In this document: one piece after another, positions 13,804-22,509 of the stretch | How positions within the stretch are numbered: the first letter of the stretch is position 1 | How the letters are laid out: the number at the start of each line of letters is the position of its first letter | DNA from: Firmicutes bacterium UBA2595 | GTDB lineage: Bacteria > Bacillota > Thermincolia > Thermincolales > UBA2595 | NCBI GenBank assembly: GCA_002339745.1 | Contig: DDKP01000103.1 | Location: forward strand, 7,009 to 30,897 | Reading direction: 5' to 3' | DNA: 23,889 nucleotides | Translations under genes and position numbers: made by a program | Notes under the pieces: generated by a model | Databases searched by the model: none | What the model was told of the DNA's origin: nothing | Seen by the model: only the letters and a program-made list of their open reading frames with translations

Positions 13804-14712
13804 TTATTCGCCGACAACCTGAACCTCCAGTTTTAGCTCGATATTAAATTTTTCAAGAACAAGGCTTTTTATCCAGTCTATCAGTTTTAGAACGTCGGAA
13901 GCCGTAGCTTCTCCCCGGTTTACTATAAAATTGGCATGCTTTTCGGAGACTATGGCATCGCCAACTTTCATACCTTTACCGCCAACCTGCTCGATGAGCC
14001 ACCCTGCCCACTGCCCGGGGGGGTTGGCAAAAACGCTCCCTGCATTCGGGTACTCAAGGGGTTGGGAATTCCTGCGCTTAGCCAGGTTGACCTCATTCTT
14101 GTTTCTGACCTGATCCGGGTCATCCGGTTCCAGCATAAACACCGCGCTCAGCACCACGAGTTTTTTATCCCTTATACTGCTTCCACGGTATCGAAAGCCA
14201 ATTTCTTCTTTGTTAAGCTCCACGGTTAACCCTTCCGGAGTCAAGACTCTCACTTTTCGGACGACTTCTTCCATACACCTGCCGTGAGCCCCCGCATTCA
14301 TACTGACAGCTCCGCCGACAGACGCTGGAATACCGGCAGCAAATTCGAGGCCGCTAAGCCCCGCCTCAGCCGCCCGCTTTGCTACTAACGGAATCAAGGC
14401 GCCAGCCTCTGCAGTAATGTCGGTACCTCTAACTATAATCTCGTTAAAGCCCTGGGAAATTTTCAGTACAATACCTCTGATACCGTTGTCTTTAACCAGC
14501 AGGTTGGAACCGTTGCCCATTATGAGCAGTGGTATCTCCTGTTCCCTGGCAAAAAGGAGACATCGCCTGATATCTTCCACACCGGCCGGCATTACCATAA
14601 TGTCGGCCGGACCGCCTATCCGCCAGGAGGTATGCTTTTTCATACTCTCCATCGTCAATATGCGTCCATCTATCAGACGTCCCAGGTCATGTTCTACTGT
14701 ACGTAGATCCAT
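13804..14712 (-). CDS. murB: UDP-N-acetylenolpyruvoylglucosamine reductase MurB
   Basis: This 302-residue FAD enzyme reduces the MurA product to UDP-MurNAc with NADPH. The FAD-binding domain carries HTSWRIGGPAD (27-37), MGNGSNLLV and GIPASVGGAVSMNAGAHG (128-144). The catalytic proton donor is S226 in EYPNAGSVFANPPG, with R175 in FRYRGSS and a likely E268. The single-loop layout is that of the shorter type II MurB of Gram-positive bacteria. It starts with ATG only 3 bases after the murC stop; its ribosome site GAGGTAAGG lies across the murC stop codon, which suggests coupled translation. Confidence 0.97.
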   Translation of the reverse strand: MDLRTVEHDLGRLIDGRILTMESMKKHTSWRIGGPADIMVMPAGVEDIRRCLLFAREQEIPLLIMGNGSNLLVKDNGIRGIVLKISQGFNEIIVRGTDITAEAGALIPLVAKRAAEAGLSGLEFAAGIPASVGGAVSMNAGAHGRCMEEVVRKVRVLTPEGLTVELNKEEIGFRYRGSSIRDKKLVVLSAVFMLEPDDPDQVRNKNEVNLAKRRNSQPLEYPNAGSVFANPPGQWAGWLIEQVGGKGMKVGDAIVSEKHANFIVNRGEATASDVLKLIDWIKSLVLEKFNIELKLEVQVVGE

Positions 14713-14715
14713 ACC

Positions 14716-16092
14716 TTACCTCGCTTTCAATCTCTCCACAAGTTCCGTGCCAACCGTCCAGATATTTCCTGCACCCAGAGTTAGAATGAGGTCCCCCGGC
14801 TCGGCCGTCCGGCACAGGAAATCGGTGATTTCCTCCGTAGTGCCGAAGTAATATACAGGCCTTTTCTCCCTGTCTGTTATTGCCCTGACAATCAGTTCAG
14901 CCGAAACGCCCTCAATCGGCGTTTCCCCGGCGGCATATATCTCATTGATGATAATGATGTCCGCATCAGAAAAAGCCTCGCCAAATTCTTTATGAAGAAA
15001 CTTGGTCCTGGTAAAACGGTGAGGTTGGAAAACACCTATAACCCGGTTGGCCTTTGTTTGTTGAGCCGCCCTTAATGTTGCTTTCACCTCCGTCGGATGG
15101 TGAGCGTAATCATCGACTACTCTGATGCCGTTCACGTTTCCTAACAGTTGGAACCTTCTATGGACTCCCCGGAAACTTTGAAGCGCTTTGGCAACTGCCT
15201 CGAAATCAAGTCCTGCGATACGTCCGACAGCAATTGCCGCCATGGCATTATTTATATTATGCACTCCCGGCACATTAAGTTCCAGTTCACCTAGCTTATC
15301 TCCCCTGTAGTAAATCTCCGCCGTAGTCGGAAGACCTTCCGTCCTGATATTGCCGGCTGAATAATAAGCAGGATGGTTTATCCCGTATGTAATAACCCGT
15401 TTGCCGTACCCTTCGGTCAGTTCTCTCACGTTGGGGTCGTCCGCGCACATTACGGTGTAACCGCCTTCAGGAACACGCCCGACAAACTCCTCGAAAGCTC
15501 TCTTGATGGCCTCCCTGCTTCCGTAATAATCCAGGTGGTCATCCTCGATGTTCGTAATAACCGCTATGAACGGTGACAAAAGTAAGAAAGAACCGTCACT
15601 TTCATCGGCTTCTGCTATAAGGTATTCCCCATGGCCAAGTTTGGCGTTGCCGCCAAACTCGCTGACATCGCCGCCTACAATGACCGTGGGGTCCAGACCG
15701 TTTCTCTCAAAAGCAAGAGCAATCATGGAACTAGTGGTGGTTTTCCCATGTGCTCCCGCTACGGCAATGCCCTTTTTCTCCTCCATCAGCCGGGCCAGCA
15801 TTTCTCCTCTTTTAACTATTTCTATTCCCTTTTCACGGGCTGTGACAAGTTCGGGGTTATCCTCCCGGATAGCCGAAGAGATGATTACCATATCGGTATC
15901 ATGTCCTATGTGATCCCTGTCATGTCCAATAAAAATCGAAGCGCCCAGCTCGGCTAGCCTCAAAGTCACTCCACTCTCTTTAAGGTCTGAACCGCTGACC
16001 TTGAATCCTTTCTGCAGTAAAACAGTGGCAATTCCGCTCATACCTGATCCGCCTATGCCGATAAAATGAATGTTCCCCTGTCCGTTTCTCAC
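14716..16092 (-). CDS. murC: UDP-N-acetylmuramate--L-alanine ligase MurC
   Basis: This 458-residue ATP-dependent ligase adds L-alanine to UDP-MurNAc. The N-terminal Rossmann loop IHFIGIGGSGMSGIA, the P-loop GAHGKTTT (113-120), the EADESDGSF metal/substrate block, and the C-terminal DDYAHHPTEV and FQPHRFTRT blocks identify the family. The frame stays open for 30 more codons upstream, but the family begins near VRNGQGNIHF. The GTG at 16092, 9 bases after AGAGAGGGG, is preferred; the TTG just before it is the alternative. The gap to murG is 158 bases and holds a hairpin but no firm promoter. Confidence 0.96.
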   Translation of the reverse strand: MRNGQGNIHFIGIGGSGMSGIATVLLQKGFKVSGSDLKESGVTLRLAELGASIFIGHDRDHIGHDTDMVIISSAIREDNPELVTAREKGIEIVKRGEMLARLMEEKKGIAVAGAHGKTTTSSMIALAFERNGLDPTVIVGGDVSEFGGNAKLGHGEYLIAEADESDGSFLLLSPFIAVITNIEDDHLDYYGSREAIKRAFEEFVGRVPEGGYTVMCADDPNVRELTEGYGKRVITYGINHPAYYSAGNIRTEGLPTTAEIYYRGDKLGELELNVPGVHNINNAMAAIAVGRIAGLDFEAVAKALQSFRGVHRRFQLLGNVNGIRVVDDYAHHPTEVKATLRAAQQTKANRVIGVFQPHRFTRTKFLHKEFGEAFSDADIIIINEIYAAGETPIEGVSAELIVRAITDREKRPVYYFGTTEEITDFLCRTAEPGDLILTLGAGNIWTVGTELVERLKAR

Positions 16093-16215
16093 CAAATCCA
16101 GCCCCTCTCTAAAGTGAACGGTTAAATATATACCCAAAAAACCATAAAGACTGTAAACTCTCAATCTCCACCCTATCCCCATAGTATGCAGTCACCAATT
16201 GGTTTGTTCCAGCAG

Positions 16216-16252
16216 AATCGGGTGCCTGTCCATTAAACAGGCCGGGTCGATT
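16216..16252 (-). other. Hairpin at the murG 3' end
   Basis: AATCG (16216-16220) pairs with CGATT (16248-16252), and GCCTGT (16224-16229) with ACAGGC (16237-16242), around a 7-base loop with an internal bulge. It overlaps the first bases of the murG stop codon and has no U-run, so it is not a standard terminator; it may influence the murG-murC junction. Confidence 0.3.
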
Positions 16253-17363
16253 ACTTCCCGCCGAGCTCATTGACCAGTTGTAGAAGATGTTTTAAGGCAT
16301 CCGGCTTGCCGAGCTCCCGGGATTTTTTAGCCATAACGGACAACCTCGTTCTGTCCGTGTATAAGTTCCATATGGTTTCCCAAAGTATATCCGCGCTAAG
16401 GTCGGCATCCAAAATCATGACTGCGGCTCCATTTGTCACCAGCGCCCTGGCATTATACTCCTGGTGGTTAGCAGAAGCAAACGGGTATGGGATCAGTATT
16501 GAGGGCAGCCCTCGGGCAGTTATCTCAGCTATTGTTGTCGCTCCGGCACGGCAAATTACCAGGTCGGCCGCGGCCAGTGCCTCATGAATATTGTACAGAT
16601 ACGGTGTTACCGTAATATTCCTATAAGTAACCAGGTCTATTCCCCGGGTTCTCAATTCACTAACAGTCTCTTCGTATCCCTGGTATCCCGTCATATGTAA
16701 AAACTGCAGGTCCCTGTAACCGCATGCCCGGCAGATAACCTCCACCATTGTCTTGTTTATGCTGCGGGCCCCCCGGCTTCCCCCCATCGCCAGCACGGTA
16801 AACTTGTCCCTGTCAATACCGAGACGGGATATAGCTGCTGCCCGGCGGGCTGATAAAATTTCGGGGCGAACCGGTAGGCCGGTAACGGTGATGTCAGCCT
16901 TAGGACTGAAGAAACGCGCGGATTCCTCAAACGTGACGGCCACCTTGTCGACGATTCTGGCTAAAAGCCTATTGGTAATCCCGGGATAAGCGTTTTGTTC
17001 GTGGATAAGGGTAGGAATCCTTAAACCAGCGGCTGTCATAACAACTGGAGCACATACATAACCGCCGGTCCCCACCACCACCTCGGGTTTAAATTCTTTG
17101 AGTACCCTATACGCATCGTAACAACCTTTACAAGCCTTAAACAGTGTTACAATGACCCGCGGCGAAACCCTGCGGGTCAATCCTTCCACGGTCACTGTCC
17201 GAAATTCAAATCCTTCACGCGGTACAATATCCGCCTCCAGCCCTTTTGAGGTCCCGACAAAAAGGACTTTGGCTTCCGGGTTATCTTCCTTGATCCCCTT
17301 GGCGATTGCTATTGCGGGGTAAATATGTCCCCCTGTCCCCCCGCCGGTGACCACAACCCGCAT
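16251..17363 (-). CDS. murG: Lipid II synthase MurG (GlcNAc transferase)
   Basis: This 370-residue GT28 glycosyltransferase adds GlcNAc to lipid I at the inner face of the membrane, forming lipid II. The N-terminal glycine loop GGGTGGHIYPA is at 7-17, HEQNAYPG at 121-128 and GGSRGA at 194-199. The UDP-GlcNAc site includes CRAGATTIAE with E280, and H300-Q301-E302. The length is normal. It starts with ATG behind GGGGGAG. It is preceded by a strong sigma-A promoter, so murG-murC-murB-murA can be transcribed apart from the upstream genes. Confidence 0.97.
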   Translation of the reverse strand: MRVVVTGGGTGGHIYPAIAIAKGIKEDNPEAKVLFVGTSKGLEADIVPREGFEFRTVTVEGLTRRVSPRVIVTLFKACKGCYDAYRVLKEFKPEVVVGTGGYVCAPVVMTAAGLRIPTLIHEQNAYPGITNRLLARIVDKVAVTFEESARFFSPKADITVTGLPVRPEILSARRAAAISRLGIDRDKFTVLAMGGSRGARSINKTMVEVICRACGYRDLQFLHMTGYQGYEETVSELRTRGIDLVTYRNITVTPYLYNIHEALAAADLVICRAGATTIAEITARGLPSILIPYPFASANHQEYNARALVTNGAAVMILDADLSADILWETIWNLYTDRTRLSVMAKKSRELGKPDALKHLLQLVNELGGK

Positions 17364-17391
17364 TTATTTTCTCCCCCTGCTTTCAGAGGCC

Positions 17392-17419
17392 GTTAGCCGG
17401 TGGCCAGCAGCCAGTGATA
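17392..17419 (+). repeat. Heptad repeat array, copy 2 (four units)
   Basis: Four 7-base units on the plus strand read GTTAGCC, GGTGGCC, AGCAGCC and AGTGATA, close to a consensus RGYRRCC. The array lies in the predicted untranslated leader of murG. It is more degenerate than the other two copies. Confidence 0.5.
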
Positions 17420-17440
17420 AAAGTCAAAGTTTCCTCTAAA

Positions 17441-17468
17441 ATTATATATGAAAGCGGATTTTTGTCAA
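17441..17468 (-). promoter_or_regulatory. Strong sigma-A promoter of murG
   Basis: On the minus strand a perfect TTGACA (17463-17468) is followed after 16 bases by a perfect TATAAT (17441-17446). Predicted start is near 17434, leaving a leader of about 70 bases to murG. It lies in the 122-base gap after spoVE/ftsW. Confidence 0.8.
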
Positions 17469-17485
17469 ATGGATTCTCCCGGCTC

Positions 17486-18589
17486 TTAACGCGGTGAGAC
17501 ATAGCGTGAGATGTTCAGAAGCATGCCGACACCAATCAGGGTGAATACCAGTGAAGAGCCGCCGAAACTGAGAAGCGGCAGGGGAATTCCGGTAATGGGG
17601 AGCGATCCCGTTACAACACCGATATTTATTATAGCCTGGAGGGCAATCATGGAAGTAACCCCCACCGCCAGCAAGCTGGCAAAGGAATCATGGGTAGTAA
17701 GGGCTATCTTGAAACCTCTCCAAATAAAGATAAGAAACAGGATGATTACAAGAGAACCCCCAAAAAAACCCAGTTCCTCTCCCAAAACAGCGAAAATAAA
17801 ATCTGTATGCTGTTCGGGCAGGTAATAGAACTTCTGGTGGCTGTTGCCCAGCCCTGCTCCAAACAACCCTCCGGAACCAAGAGCATAAAGGGCTTGAATG
17901 ATATGATAACCCGTTCCGGTGGGGTCAGCCCATGGATCCAGAAAAGCCAGGAACCGGCTCAGGCGGTATGGCTCAACCGCAATCGCCAATCCCACAGCCG
18001 CAAGACCCGCCAGGGCCAGGTAAAACAAATGTTTTCCTTTTGCCCCCGCCGCAAAAAGCATAATATAAACCGTACCGGCAATAGAAACGGCGGTTCCCAG
18101 GTCCGGCTGCAGCAGAATTAAACCACAGGCCAGAACCAGGATAACCAGGAAAGGCATCACACCCGAAAGAAAATAACGCAGCCGGTCCTTATACCTGGCT
18201 AAGCCGTAAGACATAAATATCACCAGGGACAGTTTGATCACTTCAGAAGGCTGGACAGTCAGGGGCCCCACCCCCAGCCAGCGCTGGGCGCCCTTGACGC
18301 TTTTCCCGATACCCGGCAGTAAAACCATGACCAGGAGGGAAAAGGCCAGGATCAGAAATGGCACCGCAAATCTCTTGTACCGCCAGTATTCTATCTTCAT
18401 TACGGATACCATGGCAGTTAATCCGATAACCGCCCAGGTCGCCTGTCTTTTCAGGTAGTAAAAGGTATCGTCCATTTTTTCATAAGCCGTGACCTGACTG
18501 GCGCTGTAAACCATAATGATGCCGATACCCAACAGCAGTATGGTTGCCGCAAACAAGAGGATGTCGGGAGAATTTCTCCGGGGATACAA
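17486..18589 (-). CDS. spoVE: SEDS peptidoglycan polymerase SpoVE/FtsW
   Basis: This protein of about 367 residues has around ten membrane segments and the SEDS family hallmarks: the RWLGVGPLTVQPSEVIKL block, LLQPDLGTA, RFLAFLDPWADPTGTGYH, the GAGLGNSHQKFYYLPEQHTDFIF loop and a C-terminal GIPLPLLSFGGSSL block. SEDS proteins polymerise lipid II together with a class B penicillin-binding protein. The place between murD and murG is that of spoVE in B. subtilis, but it could equally serve vegetative division as ftsW. The murD stop lies within its ribosome site (AAGGAGGTAG). The TTG at 18589 has 9-base spacing; a TTG two codons upstream has only 3. The start is therefore uncertain by two codons. 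Confidence 0.93.
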   Translation of the reverse strand: MYPRRNSPDILLFAATILLLGIGIIMVYSASQVTAYEKMDDTFYYLKRQATWAVIGLTAMVSVMKIEYWRYKRFAVPFLILAFSLLVMVLLPGIGKSVKGAQRWLGVGPLTVQPSEVIKLSLVIFMSYGLARYKDRLRYFLSGVMPFLVILVLACGLILLQPDLGTAVSIAGTVYIMLFAAGAKGKHLFYLALAGLAAVGLAIAVEPYRLSRFLAFLDPWADPTGTGYHIIQALYALGSGGLFGAGLGNSHQKFYYLPEQHTDFIFAVLGEELGFFGGSLVIILFLIFIWRGFKIALTTHDSFASLLAVGVTSMIALQAIINIGVVTGSLPITGIPLPLLSFGGSSLVFTLIGVGMLLNISRYVSPR

Positions 18590-18595
18590 AAACAA

Positions 18596-19978
18596 CTACC
18601 TCCTTAGACTCATCACTACTTCTTTGAAACGATCCCCTCTCTCCTCGAAATTTCTGAACATATCCCAGCTGGCAGAGGCGGGTGACAGGAGGACTACCTC
18701 CCCCGGCCTGGCCTGTTCCGCCGCTGTCCGGACAGCTTCATCAAAGGACCCGGCTTCAAAAATTTGGGCAAAACCGGTTTTCTCCACCGCTTCCCTGATC
18801 TGGTCCCTGCATTCGCCGTAGATTACCAGCACGCGGACTTTTTCTTTTATGCGGCTGGCAAATTCGCTGAAATCGCTGCCCTTGTTCTTGCCCCCGGCCA
18901 AGAGGACTATCGGTTCATCATAAGCCTCAAGGGCTTTTATCGAGGCATCAGGGTTTGTTCCCTTGGAGTCGTTAATAAACTTGATGCCATTCAACTCTGT
19001 GACAAGTTCCAGCCTGTGAGCCACACCGGGAAATTCCTTAAGGGTCCGGGCTATCACCCCGGCGGGAATCCCCATGGCCAGCGCCGCGCTGGTTGCCGCC
19101 AGGGCGTTCTCCAGGTTGTGGGCGCCCCTGATGGAGATTTCCGTTACCGGGCATACCCTGTCGGTTGTACCGCCAAATCTGGCAGTGATCTGTCCGTTCT
19201 CGACAAATACTCCTTCTTCTAACTTATGCCTGCGGCTGAAAAATATAACTTTCCCGGTAGTCTTTTGTTTCAATAGCGCTACAGCGGGGTCATCGTAGTT
19301 AAGGATGGTAAAATCCCCGGAATCCTGATTCTCAAATATTCTGGCTTTCGCAGCAATATAATTCTCCATTGTACCGTGCCGGTCCAGGTGGTCAGGCGTT
19401 ATGTTAAGAATGACTGCGACCCTGGGTTTGAACCGGTCTATACACTCCAACTGAAAACTGGACACCTCGGCCACGATCACATCGTCAGGCCCATACTTTT
19501 CTATTTCCAGGACCAGCGGAAGCCCGATATTACCCCCCACACAGACGGTTTTACCCCAGTTTTTGAATATCTCCCCCGTGAGAGTGGTTGTTGTAGTCTT
19601 ACCGTTTGTTCCGGTGATAGCAATAATGGGCGACCTGGCGAACCTGTAAGCCACTTCCAGTTCGCTCAGCACAGGCGTGCCTGTCTCAAAAGCTCGCCGG
19701 ACTGGCGGCGCATTCAGAGGAACTCCAGGGCTGACAACAAGAAAATCAAAGTCACCGGGACCGAACTCAGGATATGTCCCGGCTATTACATCAACCGGTG
19801 CGGCGGTGAACTCTTTCAGGGTGTCGGCCAGTTCCTCTTTTGTTTTTTTGTCGGTGAGTACAACCCTCGTACCCTTAGCCGTCAAGAATTTCGCCACAGC
19901 TGCCCCGCTGCGGGCAATACCGACCACCAGAACTCTTTTGCCCTGAACATCAAACGGCCCGCGTTCACTCTCTTTCAT
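18596..19978 (-). CDS. murD: UDP-N-acetylmuramoyl-L-alanine--D-glutamate ligase MurD
   Basis: This 460-residue ligase adds D-glutamate to UDP-MurNAc-L-Ala. The Rossmann domain (GKRVLVVGIARSGAAVAKFL) binds the UDP part; the P-loop GTNGKTTT (123-130), the EVSSFQLE block, the LNITPDHLDRHGT block, the AHNLENALAA segment and NDSKGTNPDA identify the family. The ATG at 19978 follows AGGGA by 9 bases and is preferred to a GTG two codons upstream, which would be too close. The 94-base gap after mraY contains a near-repeat of the mraY tail (GGCCRTCCTATC at 20012-20023 and 20066-20077) but no promoter that I can support. Confidence 0.96.
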   Translation of the reverse strand: MKESERGPFDVQGKRVLVVGIARSGAAVAKFLTAKGTRVVLTDKKTKEELADTLKEFTAAPVDVIAGTYPEFGPGDFDFLVVSPGVPLNAPPVRRAFETGTPVLSELEVAYRFARSPIIAITGTNGKTTTTTLTGEIFKNWGKTVCVGGNIGLPLVLEIEKYGPDDVIVAEVSSFQLECIDRFKPRVAVILNITPDHLDRHGTMENYIAAKARIFENQDSGDFTILNYDDPAVALLKQKTTGKVIFFSRRHKLEEGVFVENGQITARFGGTTDRVCPVTEISIRGAHNLENALAATSAALAMGIPAGVIARTLKEFPGVAHRLELVTELNGIKFINDSKGTNPDASIKALEAYDEPIVLLAGGKNKGSDFSEFASRIKEKVRVLVIYGECRDQIREAVEKTGFAQIFEAGSFDEAVRTAAEQARPGEVVLLSPASASWDMFRNFEERGDRFKEVVMSLRR

Positions 19979-20072
19979 ATTCACTGTTCCCTACTTTCTC
20001 TGCGGCCTTTTGGCCATCCTATCTATTACTTATGTATAGACATATTTAACCTAATATAAACAGAAGGCCGTC

Positions 20073-21044
20073 CTATCCTATATTGTATAAACCCATTACA
20101 CCGGTTACGGCGCCGGCAAATGAGAAGAGCCAAAATACCCTCACCACTTTCTGCTCAGGCCATCCGGCCAGTTCGAAGTGATGGTGCAGCGGGCTCATTC
20201 GGAAAACCCTCTTCCCGGTAAGCCGGAATGAAATAACCTGGATTATCACCGATAAGGTTTCTGCAACATACAGAATCCCAATTAAAGGGAGAAACAGTTC
20301 GGTCCTTGTTAGCATTGCTATGGAAGCCAGGGCTCCTCCCAAAGCCAGGGAACCGGTATCCCCCATAAATACTTTCGCAGGGTGTACGTTGTATCTCAAA
20401 AAACCCAGGCATCCGCCTGCCAGGGCTGCGGCAAAAACCGCCACATCACTGACAGGTTTTCCCATCATCAAGGCAACCAGGACAAAAACCGCAGCGGAAA
20501 TGGCCATTGAACCGGCCGCCAGCCCGTCCAACCCGTCCGTGATATTGACGGCATTGGCTGTACCGACTATCACTACAGCAGAAAACACCAGGTACAGCGC
20601 CGGTCCCAGCGCCAGCTTATACCCGGTAAAAGGAACAATGAGATCTGTCCCTCTCCCCAGTATAAACACAGCCGTAAGAGTCGCCAGGATAGCAACCCCG
20701 AACTGGCCGGCCAGTTTTTCCCTGGCTCTCAGCCCCAGGGGTCTTTTGAGGACTACTTTTATGTAATCGTCCAGAAACCCGATAACCCCAAACGCCAGGG
20801 TTGTACCGAGTGCCAGAAGGCTATGGCCTGCCTTTTCTCCTATCAGCAGGGTTCCGGCAGCCGTACCGGCAAGAAACATCAGCCCCCCCATGGTTGGGGT
20901 TCCGGCTTTCCGGAGATGACTCCTGGGCCCATCATCTCTTACATACTGCCCGAATTTCCACTTGTAAAGCACAGGGATCAGGATTGGCCCAATCAGCAGC
21001 ACCACTACCAAAGCTGTGCCAAAGCTGTAAAAAATCACTTCCAC
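20073..21044 (-). CDS. mraY: Phospho-N-acetylmuramoyl-pentapeptide transferase MraY
   Basis: This 323-residue integral membrane enzyme attaches UDP-MurNAc-pentapeptide to undecaprenyl phosphate, giving lipid I. About ten hydrophobic segments are visible. Active-site residues include D92-D93 in FLDDYIKV, NITDGLDGL (167-175), D229 in FMGDTGS, and the HHH cluster 287-289 in MSPLHHHFE. It starts with GTG behind GGGGGAG at 7 bases. It lies 18 bases after murF, in the usual murF-mraY-murD order. Confidence 0.97.
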   Translation of the reverse strand: MEVIFYSFGTALVVVLLIGPILIPVLYKWKFGQYVRDDGPRSHLRKAGTPTMGGLMFLAGTAAGTLLIGEKAGHSLLALGTTLAFGVIGFLDDYIKVVLKRPLGLRAREKLAGQFGVAILATLTAVFILGRGTDLIVPFTGYKLALGPALYLVFSAVVIVGTANAVNITDGLDGLAAGSMAISAAVFVLVALMMGKPVSDVAVFAAALAGGCLGFLRYNVHPAKVFMGDTGSLALGGALASIAMLTRTELFLPLIGILYVAETLSVIIQVISFRLTGKRVFRMSPLHHHFELAGWPEQKVVRVFWLFSFAGAVTGVMGLYNIG

Positions 21045-21062
21045 GAGGTCTCTCCCCCAATT

Positions 21063-22448
21063 TCAACTGGTCATCTCCAGCAAATCGTTTACAATCTCTT
21101 CCATCTTCATTCCCCGTGACCCCTTGACCAGGATTATGTCTCCGGGCCGGACTATTCTTTTGAGGTAGTTTTTGGCTTCCGCATTGGTGTTGAAGCTTAT
21201 TATCTCGGCCGGTGGTTCATCCGTCAGGCTGGCTCCAAGCGCGATTTCACAGCCCAGTTTTCCAACGGTAATAAGTACATCAACCTTCGTTTCCGCGGCT
21301 GCCGCCCCCACTTCCCGGTGGCCCTGCACCGAACGCTGCCCCAGTTCATACATATCACCCATAATTGCAATCTTCCTCTGTCCAGGGGACAGGCCCGCCA
21401 GGATCTCCAGGGCCGCTTTGGTAGAAGCGGGGTTGGCGTTGTATGTGTCATTAATTATGGTTACCGTTTCGGTCTCAATGATTTCCAACCGCATGGAAGT
21501 CAGCCGGACTGACTCCAGGCCTTTTTTAATTTCTTCTGTCGATAGGCCCGCTGTCAGCCCAACACCGATCGCAGCAAGAGCATTCAGCACATTATGCCGG
21601 CCAGGGAGCGGCAGGTTCACCTCAATATACCCGGCCGGTGTTTTGGAAGTAAAACTTATATTCCTGCCATTGACGGTCTTTATATTTTCAGCGTAAAGCG
21701 GCACATCACCTGCTGTACCGTAAAAAATAACCCTGCCCCGGCACCTGGCCGATTGCTCCCGGACTAACGGGTCATCCCCGTTTAGAACTGCAAAACCACC
21801 CGGGTCTATATGGTCAAGAATCTCTCCCTTGGCTCTGGCGATATTGGCAACCGAACCCAAAAGTTCCAGGTGAGTCTCTCCGATATTGGTTATCACGGCT
21901 CCATCAGGAAGGGCGATACCTGCCAACAGGTCAATCTCTCCAAGGCCACGCATGCCCATTTCAACAACCGCTGCCCCGTAAGACTCGTCCAATTTCAGAA
22001 GGGTTAGGGGAAGGCCAATCTGGTTATTAAGATTGCCTTCTGTTTTCAGGGTCTTGTATCTCTGTCCCAGAACGGAAGCAATCATGTCCTTGGTAGTGGT
22101 CTTACCATTGCTTCCAGTGACTCCCACCACAAGACCGGTAAACTGCCTCCGGTTGTGCCTGGCCAGGCTCTGCAGGGCCTCCAGGGTATTTTTAACCAGG
22201 ATAACCGGTTTTTCCCACGACCCGGTGTCTACCGGGCGGCTAACAACCAAACCCCCGGCCTCACTGGCTATGGCCCTGTCTATAAAGTCATGGGCGTCAA
22301 ACCGTTCCCCTATCAGGGCAATAAAAAGATCGCCTTTACTGATTTTCCTCGTGTCGGTTGAAACATTTTCGATCACTGCGCCAGGGTCACCCTGCACCAG
22401 TTGGCCGGCTACTGCCCCGGCAATTTCCGCTGCGGTCAAGCTCTTCAT
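21063..22448 (-). CDS. murF: UDP-MurNAc-tripeptide--D-alanyl-D-alanine ligase MurF
   Basis: This 461-residue ligase adds D-Ala-D-Ala to complete the pentapeptide. The N-terminal domain has STDTRKISKGDLFIAL, the P-loop GVTGSNGKTTTKDM is at about 109-122, followed by LNNQIGLPLTLL, NIGETHLELLGS, GRHNVLNALAA and the C-terminal NDTYNANPAS and MGDMYELG blocks. The frame opens 18 codons earlier, within the heptad repeat region; the ATG at 22448 follows AGAGGTGG and matches the family N-terminus (MKSLTAAEIA). It lies 61 bases after murE. Confidence 0.96.
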   Translation of the reverse strand: MKSLTAAEIAGAVAGQLVQGDPGAVIENVSTDTRKISKGDLFIALIGERFDAHDFIDRAIASEAGGLVVSRPVDTGSWEKPVILVKNTLEALQSLARHNRRQFTGLVVGVTGSNGKTTTKDMIASVLGQRYKTLKTEGNLNNQIGLPLTLLKLDESYGAAVVEMGMRGLGEIDLLAGIALPDGAVITNIGETHLELLGSVANIARAKGEILDHIDPGGFAVLNGDDPLVREQSARCRGRVIFYGTAGDVPLYAENIKTVNGRNISFTSKTPAGYIEVNLPLPGRHNVLNALAAIGVGLTAGLSTEEIKKGLESVRLTSMRLEIIETETVTIINDTYNANPASTKAALEILAGLSPGQRKIAIMGDMYELGQRSVQGHREVGAAAAETKVDVLITVGKLGCEIALGASLTDEPPAEIISFNTNAEAKNYLKRIVRPGDIILVKGSRGMKMEEIVNDLLEMTS

Positions 22449-22465
22449 GCCATCCACCTCTAAAT

Positions 22466-22500
22466 AGTAACCAGTGACAAGTGTCCAGTTGGCAGCTGGC
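22466..22500 (+). repeat. Heptad repeat array, copy 3 (five units)
   Basis: Five 7-base units on the plus strand read AGTAACC, AGTGACA, AGTGTCC, AGTTGGC and AGCTGGC. They fill most of the murE-murF gap and are related to the arrays at 7624-7660 (opposite orientation) and 17392-17419. Confidence 0.65.
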
Positions 22501-22509
22501 ACCTCGTAC

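Noticed and set aside
16093..16200. Sigma-A promoter for murC (TTTACA with TATATA)
   Set aside because: Spacing of 19 bases and imperfect hexamers in an A/T-rich stretch make it too weak to support.
19376..20059. 227-codon open frame on the plus strand
   Set aside because: It is antisense to murD and gives low-complexity protein without domain signs.
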